DNA of 64,000 nt, from positions 54,338 to 118,337 of the forward strand of contig JBCDIL010000011.1 in the NCBI GenBank assembly GCA_038749025.1, written 5' to 3'. Positions 1 through 8,306 of this stretch are shown piece by piece (position 1 is the stretch's first letter; each line of letters begins with the position of its first letter). This DNA comes from JBCAXA01 sp038749025. Its GTDB lineage: Bacteria > Pseudomonadota > Gammaproteobacteria > Steroidobacterales > Woeseiaceae. The position numbers and the translations under genes are program-made. Under the pieces are notes generated by a model that searched no databases, had not been told where the DNA came from, and worked only from the letters and a program-made list of their open reading frames with translations.

Positions 1-1272
1 ATCCTAGAAGAACTCGGCCGTCGTGGTGACGTCGACGTCGAGGAATTTCGGGCACTGCAAGACCGAGCCAATGTAGCGCTCGGCTATGCGTACCTACAAA
101 ACAAGCAACCGGACGACGCCAAGACCGTCTTGCAGCGGGTCCGGCTGGACGGTCCTTACTCGAACAAAGCGTTACTCGGTGTCGGTTGGGCGGATGCCGA
201 GCTGAAAAATTATCGGCGCGCGTTGGTGCCGTGGCTTGAGTTGCGGGGCCGCGATCTGCTCGATGCGGCGGTACAGGAGTCGTTGCTCGCTATACCGTTC
301 GCTTACGGACAGCTGGATGCCAATAACGAGGCGGCGCAGCAATACCTATTGGCGATCGAAGCCTACGTCGATGAAACGCAGCGTCTCGATACAGCGATCG
401 AACGGATCGAGTCCGGGGAAATCGTCGCGGACCTGCTAGCGCTAGACCCCGATATCGATGCCGATGCCGGTTGGTTTTGGCAGCTGCGCGCGGTACCCGA
501 CAGTTATGAATCGCGCTATCTGTACCACTTGCTGGCGTCGCATGAGTTTCAGGAGGCACTGAAGAACTTTCGCGATCTTGGCCAACTGCGCGACAACCTC
601 GATATCTGGCGCGAGAATGTCGGAGTTTTCGACAGCATGATAGAGACGCGCGAGTTGTCCTTCGATGCGCGTCGACCGAAGGCATTAGAAACGGTCAACG
701 GCAACGATCTAGATGACCTCCAAAACCATGCCGATCTGTTGTCCGCTCGTATCGCCACGATTCGCAGCGAACGCAACGTTGCGGCTATGGCGCCGTCAAG
801 CGAAGCGCAATTGTGGGAAGAGATTGCCGATTACGCCGCGACGCCTGGACTAGAAGGTTCATGGCCCGAGGCGGCTGACGCCCGCAATAAGTTGCGCCTG
901 CTGCGCGGCGTGATGCAGTGGGAGATGGAAAAGAGTTTCCCGGCGCGCGTGTGGCAAATCGAAAAAGATCTACGCGACATTAATCGTGCGCTCGATATGT
1001 CACGCGGTCTGCATGCGAAAGTGGCAATAGCACTCGACGACGAACCGGAGCGTTTCGCTGAGTTTCGCCGCCGCATCGCTGATTTAATTCCACGAATTAA
1101 TGCGTTATCGAGCGCGCTTGATACGTTACTGGTTAGGCAACAAGCCGTTGTAAACAGCATTGCTGTTACTGAGTTGGAGGCGCGTAAGGAACGGCTTGAC
1201 ACATATACCGTACAGGCACGTTTTGCGCTGGCATCGATTTACGATCGCGCGTCCGGCGGGGGGCAAAACTAG
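1..1272 (+). CDS. TPR-rich protein, 5' end outside window (partial)
   Basis: The frame is open from the first base, so the true start lies upstream; the TTG at 130 is only the first permitted start codon inside the window. The protein is helical and acidic, with TPR-like stretches near the left edge (ALGYAYLQNKQPDDAKTVL, then ALLGVGWADAELKNYRRAL) and a long coiled-coil-like C-terminal half. It ends one base into the start codon of the next TPR gene, so the two are translationally coupled. It lies first in a run leading to ExbB, ExbD, ExbD and an AgmX-type transducer, which suggests an envelope scaffold. I see no enzymatic motif. The function is unknown; the TPR assignment is by repeat character only. 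Confidence 0.8.
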   Translation: MLEELGRRGDVDVEEFRALQDRANVALGYAYLQNKQPDDAKTVLQRVRLDGPYSNKALLGVGWADAELKNYRRALVPWLELRGRDLLDAAVQESLLAIPFAYGQLDANNEAAQQYLLAIEAYVDETQRLDTAIERIESGEIVADLLALDPDIDADAGWFWQLRAVPDSYESRYLYHLLASHEFQEALKNFRDLGQLRDNLDIWRENVGVFDSMIETRELSFDARRPKALETVNGNDLDDLQNHADLLSARIATIRSERNVAAMAPSSEAQLWEEIADYAATPGLEGSWPEAADARNKLRLLRGVMQWEMEKSFPARVWQIEKDLRDINRALDMSRGLHAKVAIALDDEPERFAEFRRRIADLIPRINALSSALDTLLVRQQAVVNSIAVTELEARKERLDTYTVQARFALASIYDRASGGGQN

Positions 1273-4088
1273 TGTCCCAATCGACGACAGCTGCACTGAT
1301 TGCGATGAGTTGGTTATGGCCCTTCGGCGATGACGTAAACCCAAATCGTGACGAGACGATTCGGAGTCTCGAAGAACGTGAAGTAACGGTTATTCCGTCT
1401 GAGCCGATTGAAAATTCGGCTGAGCTGGCGCGTGACAATTACCGGGCGTTCTTGGATTTGGTGGGTGACGATCCGCGCCTTAGCGTCGAAGCGATGCGCC
1501 GCTTAGCGGATATCGAGCTTGAGATTCACGAATCGCAACAGCTGGCTGAGAACATCGATTCGCTCGGTGAGGTGGGTTACGACAGCGCGATCCGACTTTA
1601 TGAGCAACTGTTGGATCGTTATCCCGACTACGAACGCAATGACATGGTGCGATACCAATTGGCTCGTGCCTACGAAAGCGCCGCGCAGCCGGAATCCGCG
1701 CTGACAACGCTCGATGCGTTGGTTCAAGACTATCCCCGCACCGATCTCATCGACGAGGTGCAGTTTCGCCGTGGCGAGATGCTATTCATCAATAAACGTT
1801 ACGGGCCGGCGGAAGACGCCTACGGCAGCGTTGTGGATTTTGGTGATGAGTCGACGTTTTACGAACAGTCATTGTACAAACTAGGGTGGGCTCGCTTTAA
1901 GCAGTCGTTCCTTGAAGAGAGCTTTGATCCGTTTTTTGAGCTGTTGGACCGCAAGCTCCCCGATGACACCGAAGAGGCGCCCATCGTTCTTGAAGACAGC
2001 CTATCGAGGGCCGAACGGGAACTGGTTGCCGATACATTTCGTGTGTTGTCGATCAGCTTTTCGTACCTAGACGGTGCCGAAACCATCGACAACTACCTCG
2101 GCCGTCGCGCACAGCCTAGCTACGCTCATATTATTTACGCAAACCTCGGCGACCTCTATCTCAGCAAAGAACGTTTTGCCGATGCGGCCGGGACTTATCG
2201 TGCCTATGTAGAGCGCGATCCATTGCATTTCCGGGCTCCGCTCCTGCAAGAGCGTGTGATCGAGGCTTACAAGCAGGGTGGATTTCCCGGTGAAGTGCTG
2301 AGCGCAAAAGCGGAGTTCGTTGAGCGCTACGGCATGGATACGGCGTTTTGGACAACGCGCGAGCGCGAGCAGCACCCAGCGGTTGTGACGAGCTTGAAGT
2401 CCAACCTCGATGACCTGGCGCAGTTCTATCACGCTAAAGCGCAGCAGGAGAGATCGCGTCCGGATTACCAGACGGCCGCCCGTTGGTACCGTAAATACCT
2501 CGATTACTTCCCAGGCGAAGACGATTCAGCGAACACAAACTTTTTGTTAGCTGAGATTCTTTATGAGTCTGGTGACTACGCGCAAGCAACCAGCGAGTAT
2601 GAAACGACAGCGTACACCTACGCGTTGCACGACAAATCCGCAGAAGCCGGCTATGCCGCTTTGCTGGCCTATCAGCGTCATGAGGAAACACTGGCGGATC
2701 CCGTACAGAAAAATGATTGGCATCAGTTGTATCTCGACAGCGGTTTACGCTTTGCCGATACCTACCCGGAGCATCCGCAAGCAGCGCCGGTGATGACAAC
2801 GGTGGCAGAGGATTTGTTCGGTCAAGGGCAGTTCGATCTAGCGATCGCCGTTGCGCGCAACGTTGTGGCGAAGCAGCCGGAACCGGAGCGGGAGCTGCTC
2901 GATACATCGTGGACGGTTATCGCGCATTCGCATTTCGATCTGGCGCAGTACGCTAAGGCGGAATCGGCTTATTTATCGCTGACGCCTTTCATTCCGGCCA
3001 ATGAGGTCGAGCGGCAGACCGAGATTCGTGAGCGCATCGCCTCGTCGGTCTATAAGCAAGGCGAACAAGCCCGCGCTGCCGGTGATTTGGCGGGGGCAGT
3101 TAGTAATTTCCGCCGCGTCGGATTGGTCGCGGTTGGTTCGCCGATCATAGAAACAGCCGAATACGATGCGGCATCGGCGTTGATCGAGCTTGAGGATTGG
3201 GCCGCTGCGGCCAGCGTTCTGGAGCAATTTCGCCAAACTTTCCCGGATAGCGAATTCAACGAGGAAGCGACACGCAAACTCGCCGTTGTTTATTTGAAAG
3301 GTGGCGATCAAGGGCGTGCGGCCGAAGAGTTCGAGCGCATGGCGAACGCCACCGGCGCAACGCCTGATATGCGACGTGAAGCGCTTTGGCAAGCCACCGA
3401 TCTTTATCGCGACACCGGTAACCCGGCGAAGGAAGCGGCGTTGCTTGAGCGAATTGTCAATGAGTACCCCGAGCCGTTGTCGGAATCGATCGAAGCGAGG
3501 CTGCGGCTGGCCGATGGTGCCGGTGCACGAAACGACTCCGCGTCGCGCTCGTTCTGGCTGCGCGAGATTATCAGTGCCGATGCGACGGCTGGCGTTGACC
3601 GAACCGATCGCAGCAAATTCCTAGCGGCGAAAGCGACACTGGAGTTGGCCGAGCCGCAACGCTTGGCGTTTAGCGCGATGCAACTGACGATTCCTCTAAA
3701 ACAGAGTTTGGGCGTCAAAAAAGACCTGATGGAGGGTCTGATTGCGGCGTATAGCAGGGCTTCGGACTACGGGGTTGCCGAGGTGACAACGGCCGCCACC
3801 TTCCGAATTGGCGAGGCCTATCAACTGTTCAGTCGCGACCTGATGGAGTCTGAACGACCGGCCGACCTCAACGCCGATGCACTTGAGCAGTACGAGATCT
3901 TGCTCGAGGAACAAGCGTTTCCGTTTGAGGAGCAGGCCATCGACCTTTACAAGGCTAACGCGGCGCGTGCCGCCGATGGCGTCTATGACGAATGGGTTCG
4001 GCGCAGTTTTGATGCGCTGGCGGAGCTGTTGCCTGCTCGCTACGCCAAGTACGAACGGAGTGAAAATGCGCTGGCTACCCTTAACTAA
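1272..4088 (+). CDS. Large TPR-repeat protein of the ExbB/ExbD/AgmX-type cluster
   Basis: This 938-residue protein has many TPR or Sel1-like helical pairs through most of its length (for example YDSAIRLYEQLLDRYPDYE, then YQLARAYESAAQPESAL). Such repeats are protein-protein scaffolds. The GTG at 1272 overlaps the preceding TAG by one base; an ATG at 1305 (MSWLWPFGDD) is an alternative start. No clear lipobox is seen; the N-terminus is weakly hydrophobic. The gene's 3' end overlaps the start of the downstream TPR lipoprotein by about 23 bases. Tetratricopeptide proteins commonly accompany Agl/Glt and TonB2-type energy-transducing systems, so a periplasmic or membrane-associated scaffold for the ExbBD motor is the likely role, by inference. 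Confidence 0.85.
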   Translation: MSQSTTAALIAMSWLWPFGDDVNPNRDETIRSLEEREVTVIPSEPIENSAELARDNYRAFLDLVGDDPRLSVEAMRRLADIELEIHESQQLAENIDSLGEVGYDSAIRLYEQLLDRYPDYERNDMVRYQLARAYESAAQPESALTTLDALVQDYPRTDLIDEVQFRRGEMLFINKRYGPAEDAYGSVVDFGDESTFYEQSLYKLGWARFKQSFLEESFDPFFELLDRKLPDDTEEAPIVLEDSLSRAERELVADTFRVLSISFSYLDGAETIDNYLGRRAQPSYAHIIYANLGDLYLSKERFADAAGTYRAYVERDPLHFRAPLLQERVIEAYKQGGFPGEVLSAKAEFVERYGMDTAFWTTREREQHPAVVTSLKSNLDDLAQFYHAKAQQERSRPDYQTAARWYRKYLDYFPGEDDSANTNFLLAEILYESGDYAQATSEYETTAYTYALHDKSAEAGYAALLAYQRHEETLADPVQKNDWHQLYLDSGLRFADTYPEHPQAAPVMTTVAEDLFGQGQFDLAIAVARNVVAKQPEPERELLDTSWTVIAHSHFDLAQYAKAESAYLSLTPFIPANEVERQTEIRERIASSVYKQGEQARAAGDLAGAVSNFRRVGLVAVGSPIIETAEYDAASALIELEDWAAAASVLEQFRQTFPDSEFNEEATRKLAVVYLKGGDQGRAAEEFERMANATGATPDMRREALWQATDLYRDTGNPAKEAALLERIVNEYPEPLSESIEARLRLADGAGARNDSASRSFWLREIISADATAGVDRTDRSKFLAAKATLELAEPQRLAFSAMQLTIPLKQSLGVKKDLMEGLIAAYSRASDYGVAEVTTAATFRIGEAYQLFSRDLMESERPADLNADALEQYEILLEEQAFPFEEQAIDLYKANAARAADGVYDEWVRRSFDALAELLPARYAKYERSENALATLN

Positions 4089-4725
4089 TCTCGTGGCTTT
4101 GCTCTGCCTGGCCGGTTGCGCTGCGCCGGGCGGCACACCGTCGAGTGGCGCTACGTCACCTCAGCCTGAAACAGATCGTGTCATTGCCTCGGCATCGGTC
4201 CCAGCGGCCAGTGGGAGTGGCGCGGCAATGACCGATGCGGCGTTAGCACCGCCGGAGGTGGCGGCCGCTTATGGACGAGCCGTACTGCTCCTAGAGACGG
4301 GCGATCAAAGCGGCGCCGAGTCTGAGTTCAAGCGTTTTATTGCGGCTCATCCCGGTTACGCGGGCCCGCACGTAAATCTCTCCATTATCTATACCGCTCA
4401 GGGTCGTTTGGACGATGCGCAAGCGGCGATCGATACGGCGCTAACGTTGAACCCGCAATCAGCCGAAGCGATGAACCAACAAGGCATACTGCATCGCAGA
4501 AATGGCCAATTTACGGAAGCAGAGAGCGCATATTTGAAGGCGATCACAGTTCGGCCTGACTACCCGTTGGCACACTTGAACCTCGGGATCTTGAACGAGC
4601 TTTATTTCGGTCGATTGGTCGATGCATTGGAGTTTTATCGCTCGTACCAATTATTGACTCCCGACGAGGACCCGACGGTTGCGCGCTGGATCACCGATCT
4701 GACGCGTCGAACAGGTCAGAACTAG
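4066..4725 (+). CDS. TPR lipoprotein
   Basis: I chose the ATG at 4066 because it opens a classic lipoprotein signal: a basic N-terminus, a hydrophobic core and the lipobox LAGC with the acylated Cys at residue 18. The longer open frame from 3877 would bury this signal. The mature part has a low-complexity Ser/Ala/Pro linker, then at least three TPR units over about residues 70-200 (AIDTALTLNPQSAEAMNQQG, AESAYLKAITVRPDYPLAHL). The start lies inside the end of the upstream TPR gene. It is probably an outer-membrane-anchored partner of the ExbB/ExbD/AgmX-type machine, similar in role to other TPR lipoproteins; that role is inferred from context. Confidence 0.85.
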   Translation: MRWLPLTNLVALLCLAGCAAPGGTPSSGATSPQPETDRVIASASVPAASGSGAAMTDAALAPPEVAAAYGRAVLLLETGDQSGAESEFKRFIAAHPGYAGPHVNLSIIYTAQGRLDDAQAAIDTALTLNPQSAEAMNQQGILHRRNGQFTEAESAYLKAITVRPDYPLAHLNLGILNELYFGRLVDALEFYRSYQLLTPDEDPTVARWITDLTRRTGQN

Positions 4726-4741
4726 GGCTTAGGACTCGCCA

Positions 4742-5179
4742 ATGCAGCACCATCGCAGTACCACAGTCTGGGCAACCGTTGCCGGCATTTTTCTGTCGGT
4801 AGCGACGCTTAGTGCGCAGGAAGCGGAACCGATTGCCGTTGACGATATCGAGCCCGGTGTATCCGGTTCCGAACTCGATGCCGCCGGCGCGGATGCGCCG
4901 CCTGGCCCTGGACCCGACGAAGGCGTTGTGCGGCGCGCTTCCGACAGTGGCGTCATCGATGAGCTAGATCTCGGCAGCACCACGATTACCGGTAACCAAG
5001 AGTTACCGAAGGTCTTGTATATCTTGCCTTGGAAGCAAGCGGATCTCGGCGATTTGGTGGGCCGACCCGTCAATACCCTATTGGACGAGGCGCTTGAGCC
5101 TGTCGATCGGGATGTGTTCCGTCGCCAGAGCCGCTATTACGAATCTTTGTACAACGTCGAACCGGTTGAAGAGCCGTAG
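4742..5179 (+). CDS. Small exported protein of unknown function
   Basis: A 145-residue protein begins with a Sec-type signal peptide, with likely cleavage after residue 28 (SVATLSA|QEAEP). An acidic Gly/Pro/Asp-rich linker follows, then a compact C-terminal region starting around residue 80 (STTITGNQELPKVLYILPWK). I do not recognise a named domain. It sits 16 bases after the TPR lipoprotein and 47 bases before the ExbB-like gene, so it is probably part of the same transcript and acts in the periplasm. The Leu-Tyr-Ile-Leu-Pro-Trp-Lys stretch looks like a conserved recognition patch, but that is a guess. Confidence 0.7.
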   Translation: MQHHRSTTVWATVAGIFLSVATLSAQEAEPIAVDDIEPGVSGSELDAAGADAPPGPGPDEGVVRRASDSGVIDELDLGSTTITGNQELPKVLYILPWKQADLGDLVGRPVNTLLDEALEPVDRDVFRRQSRYYESLYNVEPVEEP

Positions 5180-5226
5180 TCGATGTTGCTTTTTCACGCA
5201 TTTGATGACGTAAGAGGAAGAGTCAA

Positions 5227-5877
5227 ATGAATGCTATAGACGCTGTTGTCAATTTTTTCCAGAACGGTGGCGCGTTCATGTACCCAATCCTAGTTGTTTT
5301 TGGTTTGGGTTTGGCTATCGCCTTCGAGCGCTACACCTACCTGTCGGTTTCCGGTGCCAAGAACCGAGCTTTGTGGAAAAAGGTCGTTCCGCTTTTGAAA
5401 GCGGGTCACTTCAAGCAAGCCTCGGAAATGACGTCTAAATCGGGCGCTGCGATCGGCACCGTGATGAGTTACGGCTTGTACCGTATTGGCTCGGCACGGC
5501 GCCGCGACGATATCGAAAAAGCGATGGACGAGAGCTTGATGGAGGTCTTGCCGCGTCTTGAGAAGCGCACCCACTATCTTGCCACGCTGGCTAACATCGC
5601 CACACTGCTCGGTCTACTCGGTACCATTATCGGTCTGATTCGGGCGTTTACTGCTGTCGCTCAGGCAAACCCGGCGGATAAGGCAGATATGCTCTCGGCC
5701 AGTATCTCGGTCGCGATGAACACAACCGCGTTTGGTTTGATGGTCGCTATCCCACTGCTGCTTTTGCACAGTGTGTTGCAGACCAAAACCAATACGATTG
5801 TCGATTCGCTTGAGATGGCGTCGGTCAAGTTCCTTAATGCGGTCACGGAGCGCCGTGAAGCAGGAGCCGCCGCGTGA
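5227..5877 (+). CDS. MotA/TolQ/ExbB proton channel family protein
   Basis: This 216-residue protein has the ExbB/TolQ layout: a first membrane segment at about 16-36, a cytoplasmic region with the ExbB-type sequence, then two membrane segments at about 121-141 and 161-183. The signature LANIATLLGLLGTIIGLIRA and the following NTTAFGLMVAIP match the pore-lining helices of the family. A good Shine-Dalgarno (AGAGGAAG) precedes the ATG. It overlaps the next gene by four bases (GTGA). ExbB pentamers form the proton channel around ExbD; here it would drive the AgmX-type transducer downstream. It lacks the long N-terminal extension of TtpC-type proteins. Confidence 0.95.
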   Translation: MNAIDAVVNFFQNGGAFMYPILVVFGLGLAIAFERYTYLSVSGAKNRALWKKVVPLLKAGHFKQASEMTSKSGAAIGTVMSYGLYRIGSARRRDDIEKAMDESLMEVLPRLEKRTHYLATLANIATLLGLLGTIIGLIRAFTAVAQANPADKADMLSASISVAMNTTAFGLMVAIPLLLLHSVLQTKTNTIVDSLEMASVKFLNAVTERREAGAAA

Positions 5878-6383
5878 GATCTCGCCGCCGGGCCCGTCGC
5901 GATATAGAAGCGGCGGACCTCGACATTACCGCGTTCATGAACCTGATGGTGATTCTGGTTCCGTTTCTACTGATTACGGCTGTGTTCTCGCGGCTAGCCA
6001 TTCTGGAATTGAATGTGCCGGCATCCTCTTCCGAGCCCGCCGAAGATCAAGAAGAAACGTTGCAGCTGGAGATTACCGTTCGTGAAAGTCTAATCGAAGT
6101 AGGCGATCGACGCGGTTTCGTCCTGGCCCGGATCGAGAACACAACCGACGGCTACGACTTCGAACGCTTGTCGGACAAGCTCAAAGAAATCAAAGACAAA
6201 AATCCCGACAAAACCGACGCGACGTTGTTGCTTGAGCAGGATATTCCGTACGACATTGTCGTGCAGGTTATGGACAAGATGCGCGTTCGAGAGGACGTCG
6301 TCGAAGATGCGGTTGAACGCACCGATTTGTTTCCCGATATATCGATGGGCGATGCGGTCGCGGCGCCTGCTGGAGAAGCCTGA
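5874..6383 (+). CDS. ExbD/TolR family protein, Asn in place of the proton-carrying Asp
   Basis: The 169-residue protein has a basic cytoplasmic tail, a single membrane segment (about residues 18-42) and a periplasmic domain, as in ExbD/TolR. It uses a GTG start overlapping the stop of the ExbB-like gene. In ExbD/TolR the membrane helix carries an essential Asp in a P-L-V-D-V-type context; here the aligned sequence is AFMNLMVILV, with Asn23. Asp15 and Asp17 lie before the helix. The substitution may be fixed in this subfamily, which is usually paired with a second ExbD that keeps the Asp. It would form an ExbD heterodimer with the next gene product. Confidence 0.92.
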   Translation: MRSRRRARRDIEAADLDITAFMNLMVILVPFLLITAVFSRLAILELNVPASSSEPAEDQEETLQLEITVRESLIEVGDRRGFVLARIENTTDGYDFERLSDKLKEIKDKNPDKTDATLLLEQDIPYDIVVQVMDKMRVREDVVEDAVERTDLFPDISMGDAVAAPAGEA

Positions 6384-6910
6384 TGGCATCGTCGAAGCGC
6401 GCAGTCAGAATGGACCGACGCCACCGTCGCGCGAAAGGCTCGACGGCGCTGAACCTCGTGTCGCTGATGGATATTTTCACGATTCTGGTGTTCTTCCTCC
6501 TGGTGAGTTCTTCGGAAGTCGAATCATTACCTAATGCGAAAGACCTGCAGCTACCGGAATCGATCGCCGAGCAAAAAGCGAACGAAACCGTTGTTGTGAT
6601 GATTACCGAACGCGATATCCTCGTCCAAGGAGCGCCAGTCGTTGCGATCGACACGATCGACGAGGCCACTGGCAACGTTATTGAGCCCTTGAAGCAAGCG
6701 CTGATTTCTCAGAATGATCGCGTGCTTCGGCAAACGGCTAACGCCGATATCTCGCAGCGCGAAGTCACGATCATGGGTGACCGCGATATTCCGTACCGTT
6801 TGTTGAAGAAGGTTATGGCTACCTGCACCGATGCAGACTACGGCCGGATTTCTTTGGCCGTGCTGCAGAAGAGTTCGGACAAACTCGCCCAAGCCAGTGC
6901 AGGCAGCTAA
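6383..6910 (+). CDS. ExbD/TolR family protein (canonical Asp)
   Basis: This second ExbD-like protein of 175 residues starts at an ATG overlapping the previous TGA. A strongly basic N-terminus is followed by one membrane helix containing LVSLMDIFTILVFFLL, in which Asp30 occupies the proton-carrier position of ExbD Asp25. The periplasmic domain follows. Two tandem ExbD genes are typical of Agl/Glt and related transducing systems. Together with its Asn-bearing partner it probably forms the asymmetric dimer inside the ExbB pentamer. Direct sequence shows the residue; the dimer is inferred from known ExbB5-ExbD2 structures. Confidence 0.93.
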   Translation: MASSKRAVRMDRRHRRAKGSTALNLVSLMDIFTILVFFLLVSSSEVESLPNAKDLQLPESIAEQKANETVVVMITERDILVQGAPVVAIDTIDEATGNVIEPLKQALISQNDRVLRQTANADISQREVTIMGDRDIPYRLLKKVMATCTDADYGRISLAVLQKSSDKLAQASAGS

Positions 6911-6922
6911 AAGGATATTGGC

Positions 6923-7879
6923 GTGAATTTACCGTTCTACAGAGAGTATTCGCTGCCATGGAGCGTCTCAAGTTCGGACGAAAAGAAGTTCCGGAAGACG
7001 CTGCTCACAACTATGGGTGTTATCTCTTTTCTCGGCGCAGTTTGGCCGTTCCTGCCGGTTCAAGAAAAAGACCCGTTTGAGGTCGAGGAGATCCCACCGC
7101 GTTTCGCCAAACTCGTCCTTGAGGAAAAGCCCGAGCCGCCACCACCGCCACCACCGGAGCCTGAGCCTGAGGAACCGGAGCCAGAGACGGAGGAGCCGGA
7201 GAAGGTCGTTGAAGAAACGCCGCCGGAGCCTGAGCCATTGCCGGAGCCAGAAGTGACACCGGAGCCCACTGCGCGCGAACAAGCTGCCGTCGCGGGACTG
7301 TTACCTTTTGCTGAAGACTTGGCGTCGTTGACCGATAACGAACTGGTCTCGAACATCGCAGATCAACGGGATTTGTCCGATTCGGTTGGTGCCGACAGTG
7401 CCAACGAGCGATCGTTGATTACAAGCAATATCGCGGGCGGAAGCAGCGGCATCAACACTGCGAACTTGTCACGCAATACCGGTGGCAGCGGGCTGGTCGC
7501 TCGGGCGACAACGTCCGTCGACTCGCCAGTCGAAGGCGTTGGTAGCGCTCGCAGCAACAACGTTCGGCGCAGCGGCACGAGTAACAAAGCATCGCGCAGC
7601 CAAGAAGAAATCGAACTGGTCTTCGATCGTAACAAGGGCGCGATTTATCGGCTCTACAACCGCGCGTTACGCGAAGATCCGACTCTGCAAGGCAAGCTCG
7701 TTTTGCGTCTGACCATTGCACCGGACGGTTCGGTGACGATGTGCGAAGTAGTCTCGAGTGAGCTGGGTAACGCTGAGCTAGAACGTAAGCTGGTACAGCG
7801 CGTTAAGCTTTTTAGATTCGATGCCAAAGACGTCGAGGCGATTACAACGACGAAGCCGATCGACTTCTTCCCGGCGTAA
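6923..7879 (+). CDS. TonB-like energy transducer with AgmX/PglI-type C-terminal domain
   Basis: The 318-residue protein has a short cytoplasmic N-terminus, one membrane anchor (about 26-46), a Pro/Glu-rich periplasm-spanning linker (about 69-116), a flexible Ser/Asn/Gly region, and a C-terminal domain from about 228. The end (KLVLRLTIAPDGSVTMCEVV) resembles the AgmX/PglI C-terminal domain, a TonB_C-like fold. This is the layout of TonB, which carries the energy of ExbBD to the outer membrane. GTG start with an AAGGAT ribosome site. It closes the operon. The AgmX name comes from Myxococcus gliding genes; nothing here shows that gliding is the function. Confidence 0.9.
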   Translation: MNLPFYREYSLPWSVSSSDEKKFRKTLLTTMGVISFLGAVWPFLPVQEKDPFEVEEIPPRFAKLVLEEKPEPPPPPPPEPEPEEPEPETEEPEKVVEETPPEPEPLPEPEVTPEPTAREQAAVAGLLPFAEDLASLTDNELVSNIADQRDLSDSVGADSANERSLITSNIAGGSSGINTANLSRNTGGSGLVARATTSVDSPVEGVGSARSNNVRRSGTSNKASRSQEEIELVFDRNKGAIYRLYNRALREDPTLQGKLVLRLTIAPDGSVTMCEVVSSELGNAELERKLVQRVKLFRFDAKDVEAITTTKPIDFFPA

Positions 7880-7993
7880 GTACTCGACCAGCAACGCGCG
7901 CGTTAGTCGCCAGCCAATAAAGTCGGACCAGCATCGATGCTCGCCCGGCTTTCTTGTGCGCGCAATTAGTCCGGTCGTTCGAATACGCCACGG

Positions 7994-8034
7994 TCGGAAA
8001 ATACTCTGATTTTTCCGAAATCGTTGAATTTCGG
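7994..8034. repeat. Two overlapping inverted repeats, possible terminator region
   Basis: TCGGAAAA at 7994-8001 pairs with TTTTCCGA at 8011-8018, and CCGAAAT at 8015-8021 pairs with ATTTCGG at 8028-8034. The two hairpins share CCGA and so exclude each other. They lie between the end of the transducer gene and a convergent small gene, where a bidirectional terminator would be expected. No long T-tract follows on either side, so termination is only a possibility. The remainder of 7880-8072 shows nothing I can name. Confidence 0.35.
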
Positions 8035-8072
8035 CAGGGTTTCGTACCGAGACGGTCGTTTTCGACAGGCGA

Positions 8073-8306
8073 TTACCGCGAGTAGCGTCGACAGAAGCGG
8101 CGTTGCTCAGCGCGCCACTCAATAAGGTTCGCCTTGAGTTTTTTGCCCTCACGCAAAGAGTGCTTGCGGCGTAGCTTCGCCTCAGCCCGCTCGATCTTCG
8201 CCGCCAGTCGCTGGCAGTCAAGCTTGGCACAAGCATCGTGGGCAAGGCTGTCGCTGGCAACACCGCTTGCGATGCCGAGGCTAAGAAGTAGTGTCGTTAT
8301 GCGCAC
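8073..8306 (-). CDS. Small secreted basic Cys-containing protein
   Basis: Read from a GTG at 8306, the 77-residue product has a plausible signal peptide (RITTLLLSLGIASGVASDSL, cleavage near SLA|HD) and a short basic mature region with three Cys residues (one in DAC, one in LDC, one near the C-terminus in RFC). The mature part is helical and rich in Lys, Arg and Glu. A longer frame begins at 8393, but the upstream part is Arg/Cys-rich and does not look like a natural N-terminus. The ribosome site is weak. I do not recognise a family. It could be a small periplasmic protein or a chance frame. Confidence 0.45.
   Translation of the reverse strand: MRITTLLLSLGIASGVASDSLAHDACAKLDCQRLAAKIERAEAKLRRKHSLREGKKLKANLIEWRAEQRRFCRRYSR

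Noticed and set aside
130..1272. Start of the first TPR gene at TTG 130
   Set aside because: The frame is open from base 1 and the residues before 130 continue the same TPR-like pattern, so this is an internal Leu.
3877..4725. Longer start for the TPR lipoprotein
   Set aside because: It would place the lipoprotein signal with LAGC inside the protein; ATG 4066 gives a standard signal.
7130..7260. CCG/GAG-rich stretch as DNA repeat
   Set aside because: It is the coding sequence of the Pro/Glu-rich linker of the TonB-like transducer.
7778..8263. 161-codon minus-strand frame over the end of the transducer gene
   Set aside because: It reads antisense through a well-supported domain and has no recognisable protein pattern.
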